Part shown: in pieces, positions 8,028 to 16,276 of the stretch
How positions within the stretch are numbered: position 1 is the first letter of the stretch
How the letters are laid out: every line of letters starts with the position of its first letter
Source: an uncultured Roseateles sp.
Lineage (GTDB): Bacteria; Pseudomonadota; Gammaproteobacteria; Burkholderiales; Burkholderiaceae
Reading direction: 5' to 3'
Length of the DNA: 23,682 bases
NCBI GenBank assembly: GCA_946886855.1
Contig: CAMPJJ010000088.1
Coordinates: 1-23,682, forward strand
Program-made: the position numbers and the translations under genes
The notes under the pieces: generated by a model
The model's database searches: none
The model's input: the letters and a program-made list of their open reading frames with translations, nothing else
Told to the model about the DNA's origin: nothing

Positions 8028-8055
8028 CCTCCTTCGTTTTTAACGGGGCAGTGTA
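8028..8055 (-). promoter_or_regulatory. Ribosome-binding site and -10-like box of the lipoprotein gene
   Basis: On the minus strand TACACT (8055-8050) is followed by AAGGAGG (8034-8028) and the ATG at 8020. The ribosome-binding site is among the strongest in the window. The -35 region is not convincing. Confidence 0.55.
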
Positions 8056-8162
8056 GGGACCGCAAAAGCCTCAGACCTCAGGCGAATCCCCTGGTCGTTC
8101 GGCGTCTGGGGACCGGCGTCCTCTTGCACTCACCGTGCGCCAGGAGGAGTCCGGGCACGCCA

Positions 8163-8198
8163 ATGTTGCTCCAGCGCCTCGATACTCCGCCGCCATGA
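8163..8198 (+). CDS. Possible 11-residue leader ORF before the GNAT gene
   Basis: ATG at 8163 opens a reading frame for MLLQRLDTPPP. Its TGA (8196-8198) overlaps the ATG (8195-8197) of the GNAT gene as ATGA. AGGAGGAG (8141-8148) precedes it by 14 nt, longer than ideal. The GNAT ATG has no Shine-Dalgarno of its own, so translation may reach it by coupling. The peptide ends in three Pro codons just before the stop, a context known to slow ribosomes. It may be chance. Confidence 0.35.
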   Translation: MLLQRLDTPPP

Positions 8199-9139
8199 CG
8201 CGACTCTCCCCGGCTTCGATCTTCGAGTTCCAGCCCGCAACATCCGACGACGCATCGGCGCTGGTGGCCCTGCGCATCGCCGCCATGCGCGAGAGCCTCC
8301 AGCGCATCGGCCGCTTCGATCCGCAGCGTGCCCGGGAGCGCTTCCTCTCCACATTCGATCCGGGGCGCACGCGGCACATCGTCGTCGACGGACAGCGCGT
8401 CGGCTTCGTCGTCACGACGCCGGAGGCGGCATGGCTGTCCCTCGATCACCTCTACATCGATCCGGCGCACCAGGGGCGCGGCCTCGGTGCGGCGGTGCTC
8501 GCTGATGTCTTCGAAGAAGCACGGCGGCTCGGCCTGCCGGTGCGTGTCGGCGCGCTGAAGCAGAGCGACTCGAATCGCTTCTATCGACGGCATGGGTTCG
8601 AACTCGTCGACGAAGGCGAGTTCGATTGCTACTACCTGAAGCCCGTCGGGACCGTCATGGTCTTGAAGACCTGGGACGCGCTCACCGACGCCGAACGCCA
8701 CGCCGTGTCGACGCTGTCGGTCACCGAAGAACAGGTCGAGTTCGCCGGCAGCGTCGAGCGCGCGATGCAGACCTGCGAGGCCGACGCGGATGGCAACGTG
8801 GCTGGCCTGGCCGTCCTTGCAGCGCAGCAGGTCGTCGGTTTCCTGGTGCTCAAGCGCGGCGCGAGCCTGCCCGCCTGGGCGCAAGCGTCGGATGCCGTCA
8901 TCAGCGCGATGCGCATCGATCTGGCGCATCAGGGCAAGGGCTACGGCACCCTCGCGCTGCGCGCGGTCTACGCATTTGTCCGGACGCAATGGCCGGCGTC
9001 CGCGCGGCTCGTGCTCTCGGTCGACGAGGAGAACGCACCGGGCCGCCGCGCCTATGAGAAGGCCGGGTTCATCGACTCGGGCCTGCGGGAGCAAGGCCGC
9101 ATCGGGTGGGTGCGGTACATGGCCCGGGCGTTGCGGTGA
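8195..9139 (+). CDS. Tandem GNAT-domain N-acetyltransferase
   Basis: A 314-residue protein made of two GNAT acetyltransferase domains. The first (about residues 10-150) has the acetyl-CoA loop HQGRGLGAAVL (H92-G98) after LDHLYIDPA, and ends with NRFYRRHGFELV. The second (about 155-312) has HQGKGYGTLALRAV (H245-G251) and ends with GRRAYEKAGFIDSG. Both keep the Q/R-x-x-G-x-G/A pyrophosphate-binding pattern, so both could bind acetyl-CoA. The substrate is unknown; the second half resembles small-molecule or polyamine acetyltransferases only loosely. An in-frame GTG at 8135 would add 20 residues, but the only Shine-Dalgarno (8141-8148) lies after it. I prefer the ATG at 8195. The gene is convergent with the LysR gene (48 nt apart). 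Confidence 0.85.
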   Translation: MTRLSPASIFEFQPATSDDASALVALRIAAMRESLQRIGRFDPQRARERFLSTFDPGRTRHIVVDGQRVGFVVTTPEAAWLSLDHLYIDPAHQGRGLGAAVLADVFEEARRLGLPVRVGALKQSDSNRFYRRHGFELVDEGEFDCYYLKPVGTVMVLKTWDALTDAERHAVSTLSVTEEQVEFAGSVERAMQTCEADADGNVAGLAVLAAQQVVGFLVLKRGASLPAWAQASDAVISAMRIDLAHQGKGYGTLALRAVYAFVRTQWPASARLVLSVDEENAPGRRAYEKAGFIDSGLREQGRIGWVRYMARALR

Positions 9140-9187
9140 GCCGACCCTCCTGCACGGTTCGATGCTCCTTCCGGGATCGCGCGGTGT

Positions 9188-10228
9188 TCAATATCCCTCG
9201 CGCATCGCCCCCTTGAGGTGATCGATCAGCAGGCGTACCCCCTGCGGGGTGTGACTGCTCCACGGATGGATCGCGTAGATCGCGTCGCCGAAGAAACCGA
9301 CCCCGCGCCAGTCCGGCAGGACCTCGACCAGCCGGCCTTCCCGCATCGCGTCCCGCGCGCTGAAGTCCGGCAGCAGCGCGATGCCGAGTCCTGACAGCGC
9401 GCCGTCCCGCAACACTTCGCTGTTGCTGGCGCGAAAGTTCCCCTGCACGGGCACGCGGATGCGCTCGGGCGCTGCGTCGCCCACGCTCCGCTCGAAGAAC
9501 CACTGCGCCGGACCCGGCCGCAGATACGGCAGGCAGCGGTGCTGCGCCAGCTCCGCCGGATGCTGCGGAATGCCGGCCCGCGCCAGATAGTCCGGGCTCG
9601 CCGTGAGCAACGCCCGCGACGCGCAGAGCTTGAACGCCACATGCGTCTCCGGCGGCGCGCTGGTGTGCCGGATTGCCAGGTCGAAGCCCTCCTGCGCCAG
9701 CGGTACCAGCCGGTCGGACAGATCGAGTTCGATCCGCAATTCCGGATAGCGCTCGAAGAACGCCGGCAGCGCCGGGGCCACGTGTTGCCTGCCGAGCGCC
9801 ACGGGCGCCGTCACACGCAGCAGGCCGCGCGGCGCGCCGGCGGCCTCGCGTGCTTCGCTCAGGCTGCGGCTCAGCAGGGCGAGCCCGGGCTCCGCCTGCT
9901 CGACGAGCCGAGATCCTGCCTCGCTCAGGCGCACGGAGCGTGTCGTGCGCTGCACCAGTTGCTGGTCGAGGTGGCGTTCCAGCTCCGCCACCCGCTGGCT
10001 GATCGCCGCCTTGGACAGACCCAGCCGCTGCGCCGCCTTGGTGAAGCTTCCGAGCCGCGCCACCGCGATCAGCGCCTGGAGCTGAGACCACAAGAGCTCA
10101 TCCCGTGCGTCAGCCCGAAGGGCCGAGGACCCCGCAAATTCTTGCGACACCGCAGGCGGGGGCGCAGCAGGCGTCCCGGTCCCCGGACGCAATGGGGGAG
10201 GAGTGCGGGAGGAAGAACGACGGGCCAT
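9188..10228 (-). CDS. LysR-family transcriptional regulator, divergent from mmsA
   Basis: A 346-residue LTTR. A winged helix-turn-helix occupies about residues 45-105 (LGSFTKAAQRLGLSKAAISQ, then VAELERHLDQQLVQRTTRSV). It is followed by a linker helix and a substrate-binding-like effector domain (about 130-340; LRIELDLSDRLVPL, GFDLAIRH, GIALLPDF). The first 44 residues are an unusual Ser/Pro/Ala-rich extension, but no better start codon is in frame. A palindrome and a TAGACT -10-like box lie directly before the ATG, suggesting autoregulation and a leaderless message. Its divergent position makes mmsA the likely target. The effector is unknown; a valine-pathway intermediate is a guess. Confidence 0.88.
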   Translation of the reverse strand: MARRSSSRTPPPLRPGTGTPAAPPPAVSQEFAGSSALRADARDELLWSQLQALIAVARLGSFTKAAQRLGLSKAAISQRVAELERHLDQQLVQRTTRSVRLSEAGSRLVEQAEPGLALLSRSLSEAREAAGAPRGLLRVTAPVALGRQHVAPALPAFFERYPELRIELDLSDRLVPLAQEGFDLAIRHTSAPPETHVAFKLCASRALLTASPDYLARAGIPQHPAELAQHRCLPYLRPGPAQWFFERSVGDAAPERIRVPVQGNFRASNSEVLRDGALSGLGIALLPDFSARDAMREGRLVEVLPDWRGVGFFGDAIYAIHPWSSHTPQGVRLLIDHLKGAMREGY

Positions 10229-10229
10229 G

Positions 10230-10251
10230 ATTGTTCAGTCTATCGAACAAT
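10230..10251. promoter_or_regulatory. LysR-type operator in the lysR-mmsA intergenic region
   Basis: ATTGTTC (10230-10236) and GAACAAT (10245-10251) form perfect 7-bp arms with an 8-bp spacer, containing the T-N11-A pattern of LTTR sites. The centre (10240.5) is about 64 bp before the predicted mmsA start point, the position expected of a LysR recognition site. On the other strand the spacer contains TAGACT, the probable lysR -10, so binding would repress lysR. Confidence 0.75.
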
Positions 10252-10269
10252 GTGATCGACGATGTGGGC

Positions 10270-10298
10270 TAGGCAGTGAAGGGGGTGATGCCTAGACT
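10270..10298 (+). promoter_or_regulatory. Predicted mmsA promoter
   Basis: TAGGCA (10270-10275) and TAGACT (10293-10298) have 17-bp spacing. The predicted start point is about 10305, giving a leader of about 50 nt to the GTG at 10357. The operator lies just upstream, as for a LysR-activated promoter. Confidence 0.55.
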
Positions 10299-10356
10299 CA
10301 TTGCCACACGAACAGGTCCGCGCAGCAGCGAGGGCCCCCATCAGCAGGAGACCGCC

Positions 10357-11889
10357 GTGACCTCGTCCGCCAATGCCCCCGTCGCCTTCACCGACAGCGC
10401 CGACATCACCCACTTCATCGCCGGCGAGCGGGTTACGGCCACGTCGGGGCGCAGCCAGGCGGTCTTCAATCCCGCCACCGGGCAGGTCGCGCGTCAGCTG
10501 CAGCTGGGCAACGCGGCCGACGTCGACGCCGCCGTCGCCGCGGCGCAGGCCGCGTTCCCCGCCTGGGCGGACGCGCCGCCGCTGCGCCGTGCGCGCGTGA
10601 TGTTCAAGTTCCTCGAGCTGCTGAACCAGCATCGCGACCGCCTCGCCGCGATGATCACCGCCGAGCACGGCAAGGTCTTCACCGACGCGCAGGGCGAAGT
10701 CAGCCGCGGCATCGACGTCGTCGAATTCGCCTGCGGCGTGCCGCAGCTGCTCAAGGGCGACTACACCGAGCAGGTCTCCACCGGCATCGACAACTGGACC
10801 ACGCGCCAGGCGCTGGGCGTCGTCGCCGGCATCACCCCGTTCAATTTCCCGTTCATGGTGCCGATGTGGATGGCGCCGCTGGCCGTCGCCACCGGCAACG
10901 CCTTCATCCTCAAGCCCAGCGAGCGCGACCCGTCGCCCAGCCTGGCCATCGCCGAGCTCTTCAAGCAGGCCGGCCTGCCCGACGGCATCTTCCAGGTCGT
11001 GCAGGGCGACAAGCAGGTCGTCGACGCCCTGCTGCACCACCCCGACGTGAAGGCGCTGAGCTTCGTCGGCTCCACGCCGATCGCGCAGTACATCTACGAG
11101 ACCGGCGCCCGCCATGGCAAGCGGGTGCAGGCGCTGGGCGGCGCGAAGAACCACATGGTCGTGATGCCCGACGCCGACATCGACCAGGCCGTCGACGCGC
11201 TGATCGGCGCCGCCTACGGCTCGGCGGGCGAGCGCTGCATGGCGATCTCGGTGGCCGTGCTGGTCGGCGACGTCGCCGACCGGATCGTGCCCTTGCTCGC
11301 CGAGCGCGCGAAGGCGCTCAAGATCAAGAACGGCATGGCGCTCGACGCCGAGATGGGTCCCATCGTCACGCGCGAGGCGCGCGACCGGATCGAGGGCTAC
11401 ATCGCCCACGGCGTCGAGGAAGGCGCAACGCTCGTGGTCGACGGCCGCGGTCATCGCGTCGACGGACTGCCCGACGGCTTCTTCACCGGCGGCACCTTGT
11501 TCGACCACGTGCAGCCGACGATGCGCATCTACAAGGAAGAGATCTTCGGCCCGGTGCTGGCGTGCGTGCGGGTCAAGGACTTCGGCGAAGCGCTGGACCT
11601 CGTCAACGCGCACGAGTTCGGCAACGGCGTCGCCTGCTTCACCAGCGACGGCAATGTCGCCCGCGAGTTCGCGCGCCGCGTGCAGGTCGGCATGGTCGGC
11701 ATCAACGTGCCTATCCCCGTGCCGATGGCCTGGCACGGCTTCGGCGGCTGGAAGAAGAGCCTCTTCGGCGACATGCATGCCTATGGCGAAGAGGGCGTCC
11801 GCTTCTACACGAAGCAGAAGAGCGTCATGCAGCGCTGGCCAGCCAGCATCGCCAAGGGCGCCGAGTTCGTGATGCCCACGAGCAAGTAA
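10357..11889 (+). CDS. mmsA: CoA-acylating methylmalonate-semialdehyde dehydrogenase
   Basis: A 510-residue aldehyde dehydrogenase of the MmsA type. It converts (methyl)malonate semialdehyde to propionyl- or acetyl-CoA with NAD+ and CoA, the last step of the valine branch and also used in myo-inositol and beta-alanine breakdown. The nucleophile is C294 in [11 protein letters not shown]. At the usual general-base position of hydrolytic ALDHs (ELGGK) it has ALGGAKNH with N265, a hallmark of the CoA-dependent MmsA subgroup. [13 protein letters not shown] and [17 protein letters not shown] are further family blocks. I chose the GTG at 10357 because AGGAG (10346-10350) sits 6 nt before it; an open frame extends to 10276 without such a site. 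No mmsB or acyl-CoA dehydrogenase gene follows, so this copy stands alone. Confidence 0.93.
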   Translation: MTSSANAPVAFTDSADITHFIAGERVTATSGRSQAVFNPATGQVARQLQLGNAADVDAAVAAAQAAFPAWADAPPLRRARVMFKFLELLNQHRDRLAAMITAEHGKVFTDAQGEVSRGIDVVEFACGVPQLLKGDYTEQVSTGIDNWTTRQALGVVAGITPFNFPFMVPMWMAPLAVATGNAFILKPSERDPSPSLAIAELFKQAGLPDGIFQVVQGDKQVVDALLHHPDVKALSFVGSTPIAQYIYETGARHGKRVQALGGAKNHMVVMPDADIDQAVDALIGAAYGSAGERCMAISVAVLVGDVADRIVPLLAERAKALKIKNGMALDAEMGPIVTREARDRIEGYIAHGVEEGATLVVDGRGHRVDGLPDGFFTGGTLFDHVQPTMRIYKEEIFGPVLACVRVKDFGEALDLVNAHEFGNGVACFTSDGNVAREFARRVQVGMVGINVPIPVPMAWHGFGGWKKSLFGDMHAYGEEGVRFYTKQKSVMQRWPASIAKGAEFVMPTSK

Positions 11890-11930
11890 GCCCCGCAGGG
11901 CCGGCAGCCGTCGCATGCCGCCTGATCGGC

Positions 11931-11936
11931 TAACCT
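11931..11936 (+). promoter_or_regulatory. -10-like TAACCT immediately before the TPR-GGDEF gene
   Basis: TAACCT in the context GGCTAACCTTGCC ends 6 nt before the ATG at 11943, implying a leaderless message. The -35 region is weak. Confidence 0.4.
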
Positions 11937-11942
11937 TGCCGG

Positions 11943-13628
11943 ATGTTTCCGCATGGTGTTCCCCCTTCCGATCCGACTCCAGCAGGCGCCCTCGACGGCG
12001 TTCCACTGAGCGAGCTGCTTGAACGCGCGCGTCTCGCGCAGCAGCAGGCACGGCTCGACGACGGCGTCGCGCTGGCCGACGCGATCTGGGATCGCGCCGA
12101 CGCCGAGGGGTTCATCAACGAGCAGGCCGAGGCCGGCAAGCTGCGCAGCTTCTTCCGGCTGCGCATGGGCGACCTGCCCGGCATGCTCGAGGTCGGCGAA
12201 CGCGCGCTGCGCCTGATGCGCCCGCTGGGCGCAAGCCCGGCGATGTGCGAGCTGCTGCGCTGGATGAGCCTGGCGGCTTGCGAGCTCGGCGCGTATGAGC
12301 AAGGCCTGGCCTGCGCGCACGAGGCGCTCAAGCTCGCCGGCGAGCTCGGCGATGTGCGGCTGCACGCGGTCGCCCTGAACGGCCTCGGCGCCTGCTTCGA
12401 GCGCATGGGCGATCCGTGGCAGGCCGAGCGCCTGATGAGCGAGGCCGCAGGCCTGCTCCGCACCGACGCCACGCCGTTCGAACGCGTGGTCACGCTGACC
12501 AACCTGTGCACGGTCGCGATCGGCGCGTACCACCTGCAGCGCGACGGCGCCGCGCCGGAGCAGGCGACGCGCACGCTCGAACGCGCGCTGGAGCTCGCCC
12601 GCGAAGCGCGCCCGCATTCGCTGCAGCTCGGCGACCGCTACGGCGTCGCGCTGACCGCCTCCAACTTCGGCGAGGTGCTGCTGCTGATGGGGCGCCTCGA
12701 TGAGGCCGAGCCGCTGCTGATCGAAGCCCGCGACGAATGCGAACGCGCCGGCTTCCGGCTGCTGGACTGGCGCCTGCGCTGCATGCTGGCGGAACTGCAG
12801 CTCGCGCGCGGGCAGGCCACCGCCGCATGGCAGCAGCTGCAGGTCTTGCGCGACGAGACTGGACAGGGCGCGGCCGGTAGCGTGCCCACCACCCCCACCG
12901 CGTCCGTCACCCTGCCGCTGAGCGACGTGCCGCTGTTCCTGCGCGTGCGTCTGCACCAGGCCAGCTACCGCGCGGCGAAGGCGCTCGCGCTGCTCGGACC
13001 GTCGCTGTTCCACCTCGAGCAGGCGCGCACGCTGGAGCGTCGTCGCGCGGTCTCGCAGCTGATGGCGCAATCGCAGTACTTCGTTTCGCGGATGGAGGCC
13101 GAATTCGCCGCCGATCCGGCGAGCGTTGCCGCGCGCGATGCCGCCGAGTTCAAGGATCCGCTGACCGGCCTGGGCAACCGGCGCTGCCTGGAGGCCCGCC
13201 TGCCGCCGCTGCTGCGGGCGGCGGAGCAGGAGGGGCGTCCGCTGACGGTCGCCCTGATCGATGCCGACGGCTTGCGCAACATCAACGAGCGCCACGGCCA
13301 CGAGATCGGCGACCGGGTCTTGCAGGAGCTCGCGGACCTGCTGCGCGAGAACACGCGCGGTTCCGACCTGCTGCTGCGCTGGAGTGGCGAGGAGTTTCTC
13401 GTCGTGTTCCCCGACACCATCGCGGACCGCGGTTTCGAGGTCTGCGAGCGCATCCGCGCCAGCGTCTCGGTGCATCCGTGGAACGAGCTTGCCCCGGGCC
13501 TGGACGTGACCCTCAGCATGGGCCTGGCGAGTGCCCCGCCGTACGCGACCGACCTCCTCATCGCGCGCGCCAATGCTGCCGTCGAGCGCGCCAAGCACCT
13601 GGGTCGCAACCGCGTCGCCCTGGCCTGA
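11943..13628 (+). CDS. TPR-containing diguanylate cyclase (GGDEF, SGEEF variant)
   Basis: A 561-residue protein with no signal peptide or membrane segment. Residues about 25-310 are helical repeats of TPR type (for example ALNGLGACFERMGDPWQAER and ASNFGEVLLLMGRLDEAEPL). A Thr/Pro-rich linker and a coiled-coil-like helix (about 350-395) lead to the GGDEF domain (about 400-560), beginning DPLTGLGNRR (D405). The active-site motif is SGEEF (S481-F485) instead of GG(D/E)EF, a first-position change seen in some active cyclases. The product-inhibition I-site R-G-S-D lies five residues before it and is intact. The metal-binding region reads LIDADGLRNINERHGHEIGD, with D for the usual H/R and G for F. 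Likely a cytoplasmic c-di-GMP synthase steered by TPR partners, possibly weak. Confidence 0.88.
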   Translation: MFPHGVPPSDPTPAGALDGVPLSELLERARLAQQQARLDDGVALADAIWDRADAEGFINEQAEAGKLRSFFRLRMGDLPGMLEVGERALRLMRPLGASPAMCELLRWMSLAACELGAYEQGLACAHEALKLAGELGDVRLHAVALNGLGACFERMGDPWQAERLMSEAAGLLRTDATPFERVVTLTNLCTVAIGAYHLQRDGAAPEQATRTLERALELAREARPHSLQLGDRYGVALTASNFGEVLLLMGRLDEAEPLLIEARDECERAGFRLLDWRLRCMLAELQLARGQATAAWQQLQVLRDETGQGAAGSVPTTPTASVTLPLSDVPLFLRVRLHQASYRAAKALALLGPSLFHLEQARTLERRRAVSQLMAQSQYFVSRMEAEFAADPASVAARDAAEFKDPLTGLGNRRCLEARLPPLLRAAEQEGRPLTVALIDADGLRNINERHGHEIGDRVLQELADLLRENTRGSDLLLRWSGEEFLVVFPDTIADRGFEVCERIRASVSVHPWNELAPGLDVTLSMGLASAPPYATDLLIARANAAVERAKHLGRNRVALA

Positions 13629-13661
13629 TCAGAAGCCTCACCGAGGGCAGCGACTGCTACT

Positions 13662-13695
13662 GGGGCCGGAATGGGGCTTGGGGTCCCTGGAGGGG
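13662..13695 (+). other. Potential G-quadruplex motif
   Basis: Four GGGG runs (13662-13665, 13673-13676, 13680-13683, 13692-13695) have loops of 7, 3 and 8 nt, slightly beyond the standard loop limit of 7. The base composition makes chance occurrence quite possible. Confidence 0.35.
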
Positions 13696-13801
13696 TGCCC
13701 CATGCCCCGTGGAGAGCCCGCGCTTGGCGATTCGAACGAAGCCCGGCCTGAAGACCGCACAAGGGGACAGGTTTTGCCTCCGCCCGTCGCACGACTGTTT
13801 C

Positions 13802-13822
13802 TACAATGAGAACAGTTCTCAT
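13802..13822 (+). promoter_or_regulatory. Fur-box-like operator over the receptor's -10
   Basis: ATGAGAAC-A-GTTCTCAT (13806-13822) is a perfect 8-1-8 palindrome resembling the 7-1-7 Fur consensus (TGATAAT-n-ATTATCA), with G/C at two positions per arm. TACAAT (13802-13807) is a good -10 overlapping its left edge, so binding would block transcription. Iron repression is inferred from this and from the receptor type. Confidence 0.65.
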
Positions 13823-14003
13823 CTGGCAGGTAACGCTCTGCCGATGAGCCTCCCGCCAGCCTGATCCTCCGCTCCCTCGCGCCCGGCAACGCTGTTGCTT
13901 GCGTCGCGCGACTCTGGAGCCGATCCCGCAAGCCTTCGTCCTCCACCTCCCTCGCCGGGGCTGGTGCGCTTGCGCGCGCCGGTAGCGGGCTTGCGCCTGC
14001 TCG

Positions 14004-16274
14004 ATGCTGTTCTTTCCCATGTCACGCTCCTTCCCAACCCCTGTCGCGGCCGCTGTCGCATTCCTCATGTCCGCCGGTGCCGCCGTGGCCCAATCCACGC
14101 CGGCGCCGGCGCCGACGCCGACGCCGGCCCGCGATGCCGATGCGCCGGGCGCCGCCGCGGCCGAAGCGGCTGAGGCCGCCGAAGCCGCCGTTGAATCCGC
14201 TGGAGGAGGCGTGACCCGCGCCGACCGCCGCCGCGCGCTGGACCGCGTGACCATCAGCGCCGCGCGAAAGAAGCTCGAAGGCGCGAGCACCCGCCTGCCG
14301 CTGACCGCCCGCGAGACGCCCCAGTCCATGAGCAGCATCGACGCCAGCCGCCTCGAGAACGAGACCCTGATCAGCATCAACGACGTGATGCAGAACATCA
14401 CCGGCGTGAACGTGTCGTTCTACGACACGCAGCGCCCGCTCTACTTCGCGCGCGGTTTCCAGATCACCGACTTCCAGATCGACGGCATCCCCACCTACAG
14501 CGGCGGCACGCAGCAGGAGTACGACACGGTCTTCTACTCGCGCATCGACGTCGTGCGCGGCGCCAACGGCCTGACCACCGGCGCCGGCCTCCCGTCGGCG
14601 ACGGTCAACATGGTCCGCAAGCGGCCGGAGAAGGCGTTCTCCGCCTACGGCGGACTGGTGATGGGCACGGACGACTTCCATCGCGTCGAGGCCGACCTCA
14701 ACACGCCGGTCACGCGCGACGGCCGGGTGCGGGCGCGCCTGATCGCCTCGGCGCAGGAACGGGACGGCTTCCGCGACCGCCACAGCGAAACCAAGACCGC
14801 CTTCATGGCCACCGTCGAGGCCGACCTGACCAGCAGCACCACGCTGACCGTCGGCTACCAGGACCAGAACAACGTGCCCCAGGGCCCCATCTGGGGCACG
14901 ATCCCGCGCTTCGCCTCGGACGGCTCGCTGGCCGGCCTGCCGCGCGAGACCAGCTTCTCGCCGCCGTGGACGCGCTGGTCGCGCCAGAACGGCACCTTCT
15001 ACGCGCAGCTCGAACAGAAGCTCGGCGAGGACTGGACGCTCAAGGCCATCGCCAACCACAGCGAGGGCAACAGCTTCAGCCTGCGCACCTACGCCAGCGG
15101 CTATCCGGATCCGAAGACCGGCGCGGGCCTCAAGCTGCTCGCCGCCGTCGGCAAGAGCTGGGAGCAGCGCGACAGCCTCGACCTCTACGCCTCGGGCACG
15201 CTGGACCTGTTCGGGCGCAAGCACGACCTCGTGATCGGCGCCAACGGCGTGAAGACGACGACGACCACGCCGACGCTGAGCTCGGTCGCCTCGTGGAGCT
15301 ACAACATCCCCGACATCCGCAGCTGGGACGGCAACGCGCCGGCGCCGACCTTCAGCGCCACCGGCGCGAAGCGCGTCGCCGAGACCGAACAGAGCGGCGT
15401 CTTCGCGATGGGCCGGTGGAAAGTGCTGGCGCCGCTGTCGCTGATCACCGGCGCGCGGCTGAGCTACTGGAAGACCGGCACGGACGCCTTCGACACCGCG
15501 GGCCGCTTCACGGCCCGGACCGGTGCGTACAAGGTGACCGACGAGGTGTCGCCGTACTTCGGCATCGTCTACGACGTCAACGACGCCGTCTCGCTGTACG
15601 CGAGCTACACCGACCTGTTCAAGCCGCAGAACTACAAGGACAAGAACGACAACCTGCTCGCGCCGGTCCGCGGCAGCAACACCGAATTCGGCCTCAAGGG
15701 CGAGTTCCTCGACAAGCGGCTGGCCGTGTCGGCCGCGGTGTTCGAGGCCAAGCAGGACCACTACGCGGTGCGCGACTCATCGGTACCGGAGGGCACGCTG
15801 CCCGACGGCGGCTCCGCGTACATCGGCGTCAACGGGACGAAGACCCGGGGCTTCGAGCTCGACGTCGCCGGCCAGCTCGCGCCGGGCTGGACGCTGAACG
15901 CGGGCTACGCCAACACGCGCATCACGCGCAACGCGCTGGACCTGATCTACGCCAACCTGCCGCGCCACACGGTGCAGCTCAGCACCAGCTACCGTCTGCG
16001 CGGGGCGTGGGAGCGGCTCACCGTCGGCGCCGGCGTGAACGCCCAGAGCAGCGTCGCGGGCTACGGCATCCCGCATCCGACGCTGGGCACGGTGACCGTC
16101 ACGCAGGGCAGCTACGTGCTGTTGAACCTGCACGCCAACTTCCAGTTGAACGATCGCTTCAGCCTCGGCCTGTCGGTCCGCAATGCGCTCGACAAGACCT
16201 ACTGGGCCAACCTCGACTATCCCAACTACGGGGATCCGCGCAGCGTGATGCTCAGCGTGCGCGGGCGGTTCTGA
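14004..16274 (+). CDS. TonB-dependent siderophore receptor
   Basis: An outer-membrane receptor of up to 756 residues for ferric siderophores, energised by TonB-ExbBD. The signal peptide ends near AVA-QS (residue 29). The ATG at 14019 (residue 6) gives the cleaner signal and may be the true start. A Pro/Ala/Glu low-complexity linker (32-70) precedes a TonB-box-like DRVTISA (80-86). The plug domain (about 100-205) has TPQSMSSIDASRL, IDGIPTYSGG and RIDVVRGANGLTTGAGLPSA, the FhuE/FpvA-type signature. The 22-strand barrel follows and ends in the usual aromatic residue (GRF). There is no N-terminal STN domain, so it should not signal to an anti-sigma factor. No siderophore synthesis genes are present, so it may import a foreign siderophore. 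Confidence 0.92.
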   Translation: MLFFPMSRSFPTPVAAAVAFLMSAGAAVAQSTPAPAPTPTPARDADAPGAAAAEAAEAAEAAVESAGGGVTRADRRRALDRVTISAARKKLEGASTRLPLTARETPQSMSSIDASRLENETLISINDVMQNITGVNVSFYDTQRPLYFARGFQITDFQIDGIPTYSGGTQQEYDTVFYSRIDVVRGANGLTTGAGLPSATVNMVRKRPEKAFSAYGGLVMGTDDFHRVEADLNTPVTRDGRVRARLIASAQERDGFRDRHSETKTAFMATVEADLTSSTTLTVGYQDQNNVPQGPIWGTIPRFASDGSLAGLPRETSFSPPWTRWSRQNGTFYAQLEQKLGEDWTLKAIANHSEGNSFSLRTYASGYPDPKTGAGLKLLAAVGKSWEQRDSLDLYASGTLDLFGRKHDLVIGANGVKTTTTTPTLSSVASWSYNIPDIRSWDGNAPAPTFSATGAKRVAETEQSGVFAMGRWKVLAPLSLITGARLSYWKTGTDAFDTAGRFTARTGAYKVTDEVSPYFGIVYDVNDAVSLYASYTDLFKPQNYKDKNDNLLAPVRGSNTEFGLKGEFLDKRLAVSAAVFEAKQDHYAVRDSSVPEGTLPDGGSAYIGVNGTKTRGFELDVAGQLAPGWTLNAGYANTRITRNALDLIYANLPRHTVQLSTSYRLRGAWERLTVGAGVNAQSSVAGYGIPHPTLGTVTVTQGSYVLLNLHANFQLNDRFSLGLSVRNALDKTYWANLDYPNYGDPRSVMLSVRGRF

Positions 16275-16276
16275 GT

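Larger units (their letters stand above)
13629..14003. other. Intergenic region: G-rich tract, Fur-type box, long receptor leader
   Basis: These 375 bases carry no supported gene. Four GGGG runs lie at 13662-13695. TACAAT (13802-13807) and a Fur-like palindrome (13806-13822) follow. The remaining about 180 nt would be a long 5' leader of the receptor gene. I could not identify a known riboswitch in it. No intrinsic terminator for the preceding cyclase gene is seen. Confidence 0.6.

Noticed and set aside
6218..8056. A + strand open frame of 612 codons
   Set aside because: It is antisense to the YecA-like and lipoprotein genes, both of which have clear family or signal features, and its product resembles no protein.
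10240..12051. A minus-strand open frame of 603 codons
   Set aside because: It is antisense to mmsA and covers the shared promoter region. Only mmsA has conserved motifs.
11805..13598. A minus-strand open frame of 597 codons
   Set aside because: It is antisense to the TPR-GGDEF gene and composed of shadow-type Gln/Arg/Ala-rich sequence.
13760..13781. AAGGGGACAGGTTTTGCC-like stretch
   Set aside because: It recalls short repeats near REP-associated transposases, but there is one copy only, with no inverted partner and no transposase nearby.
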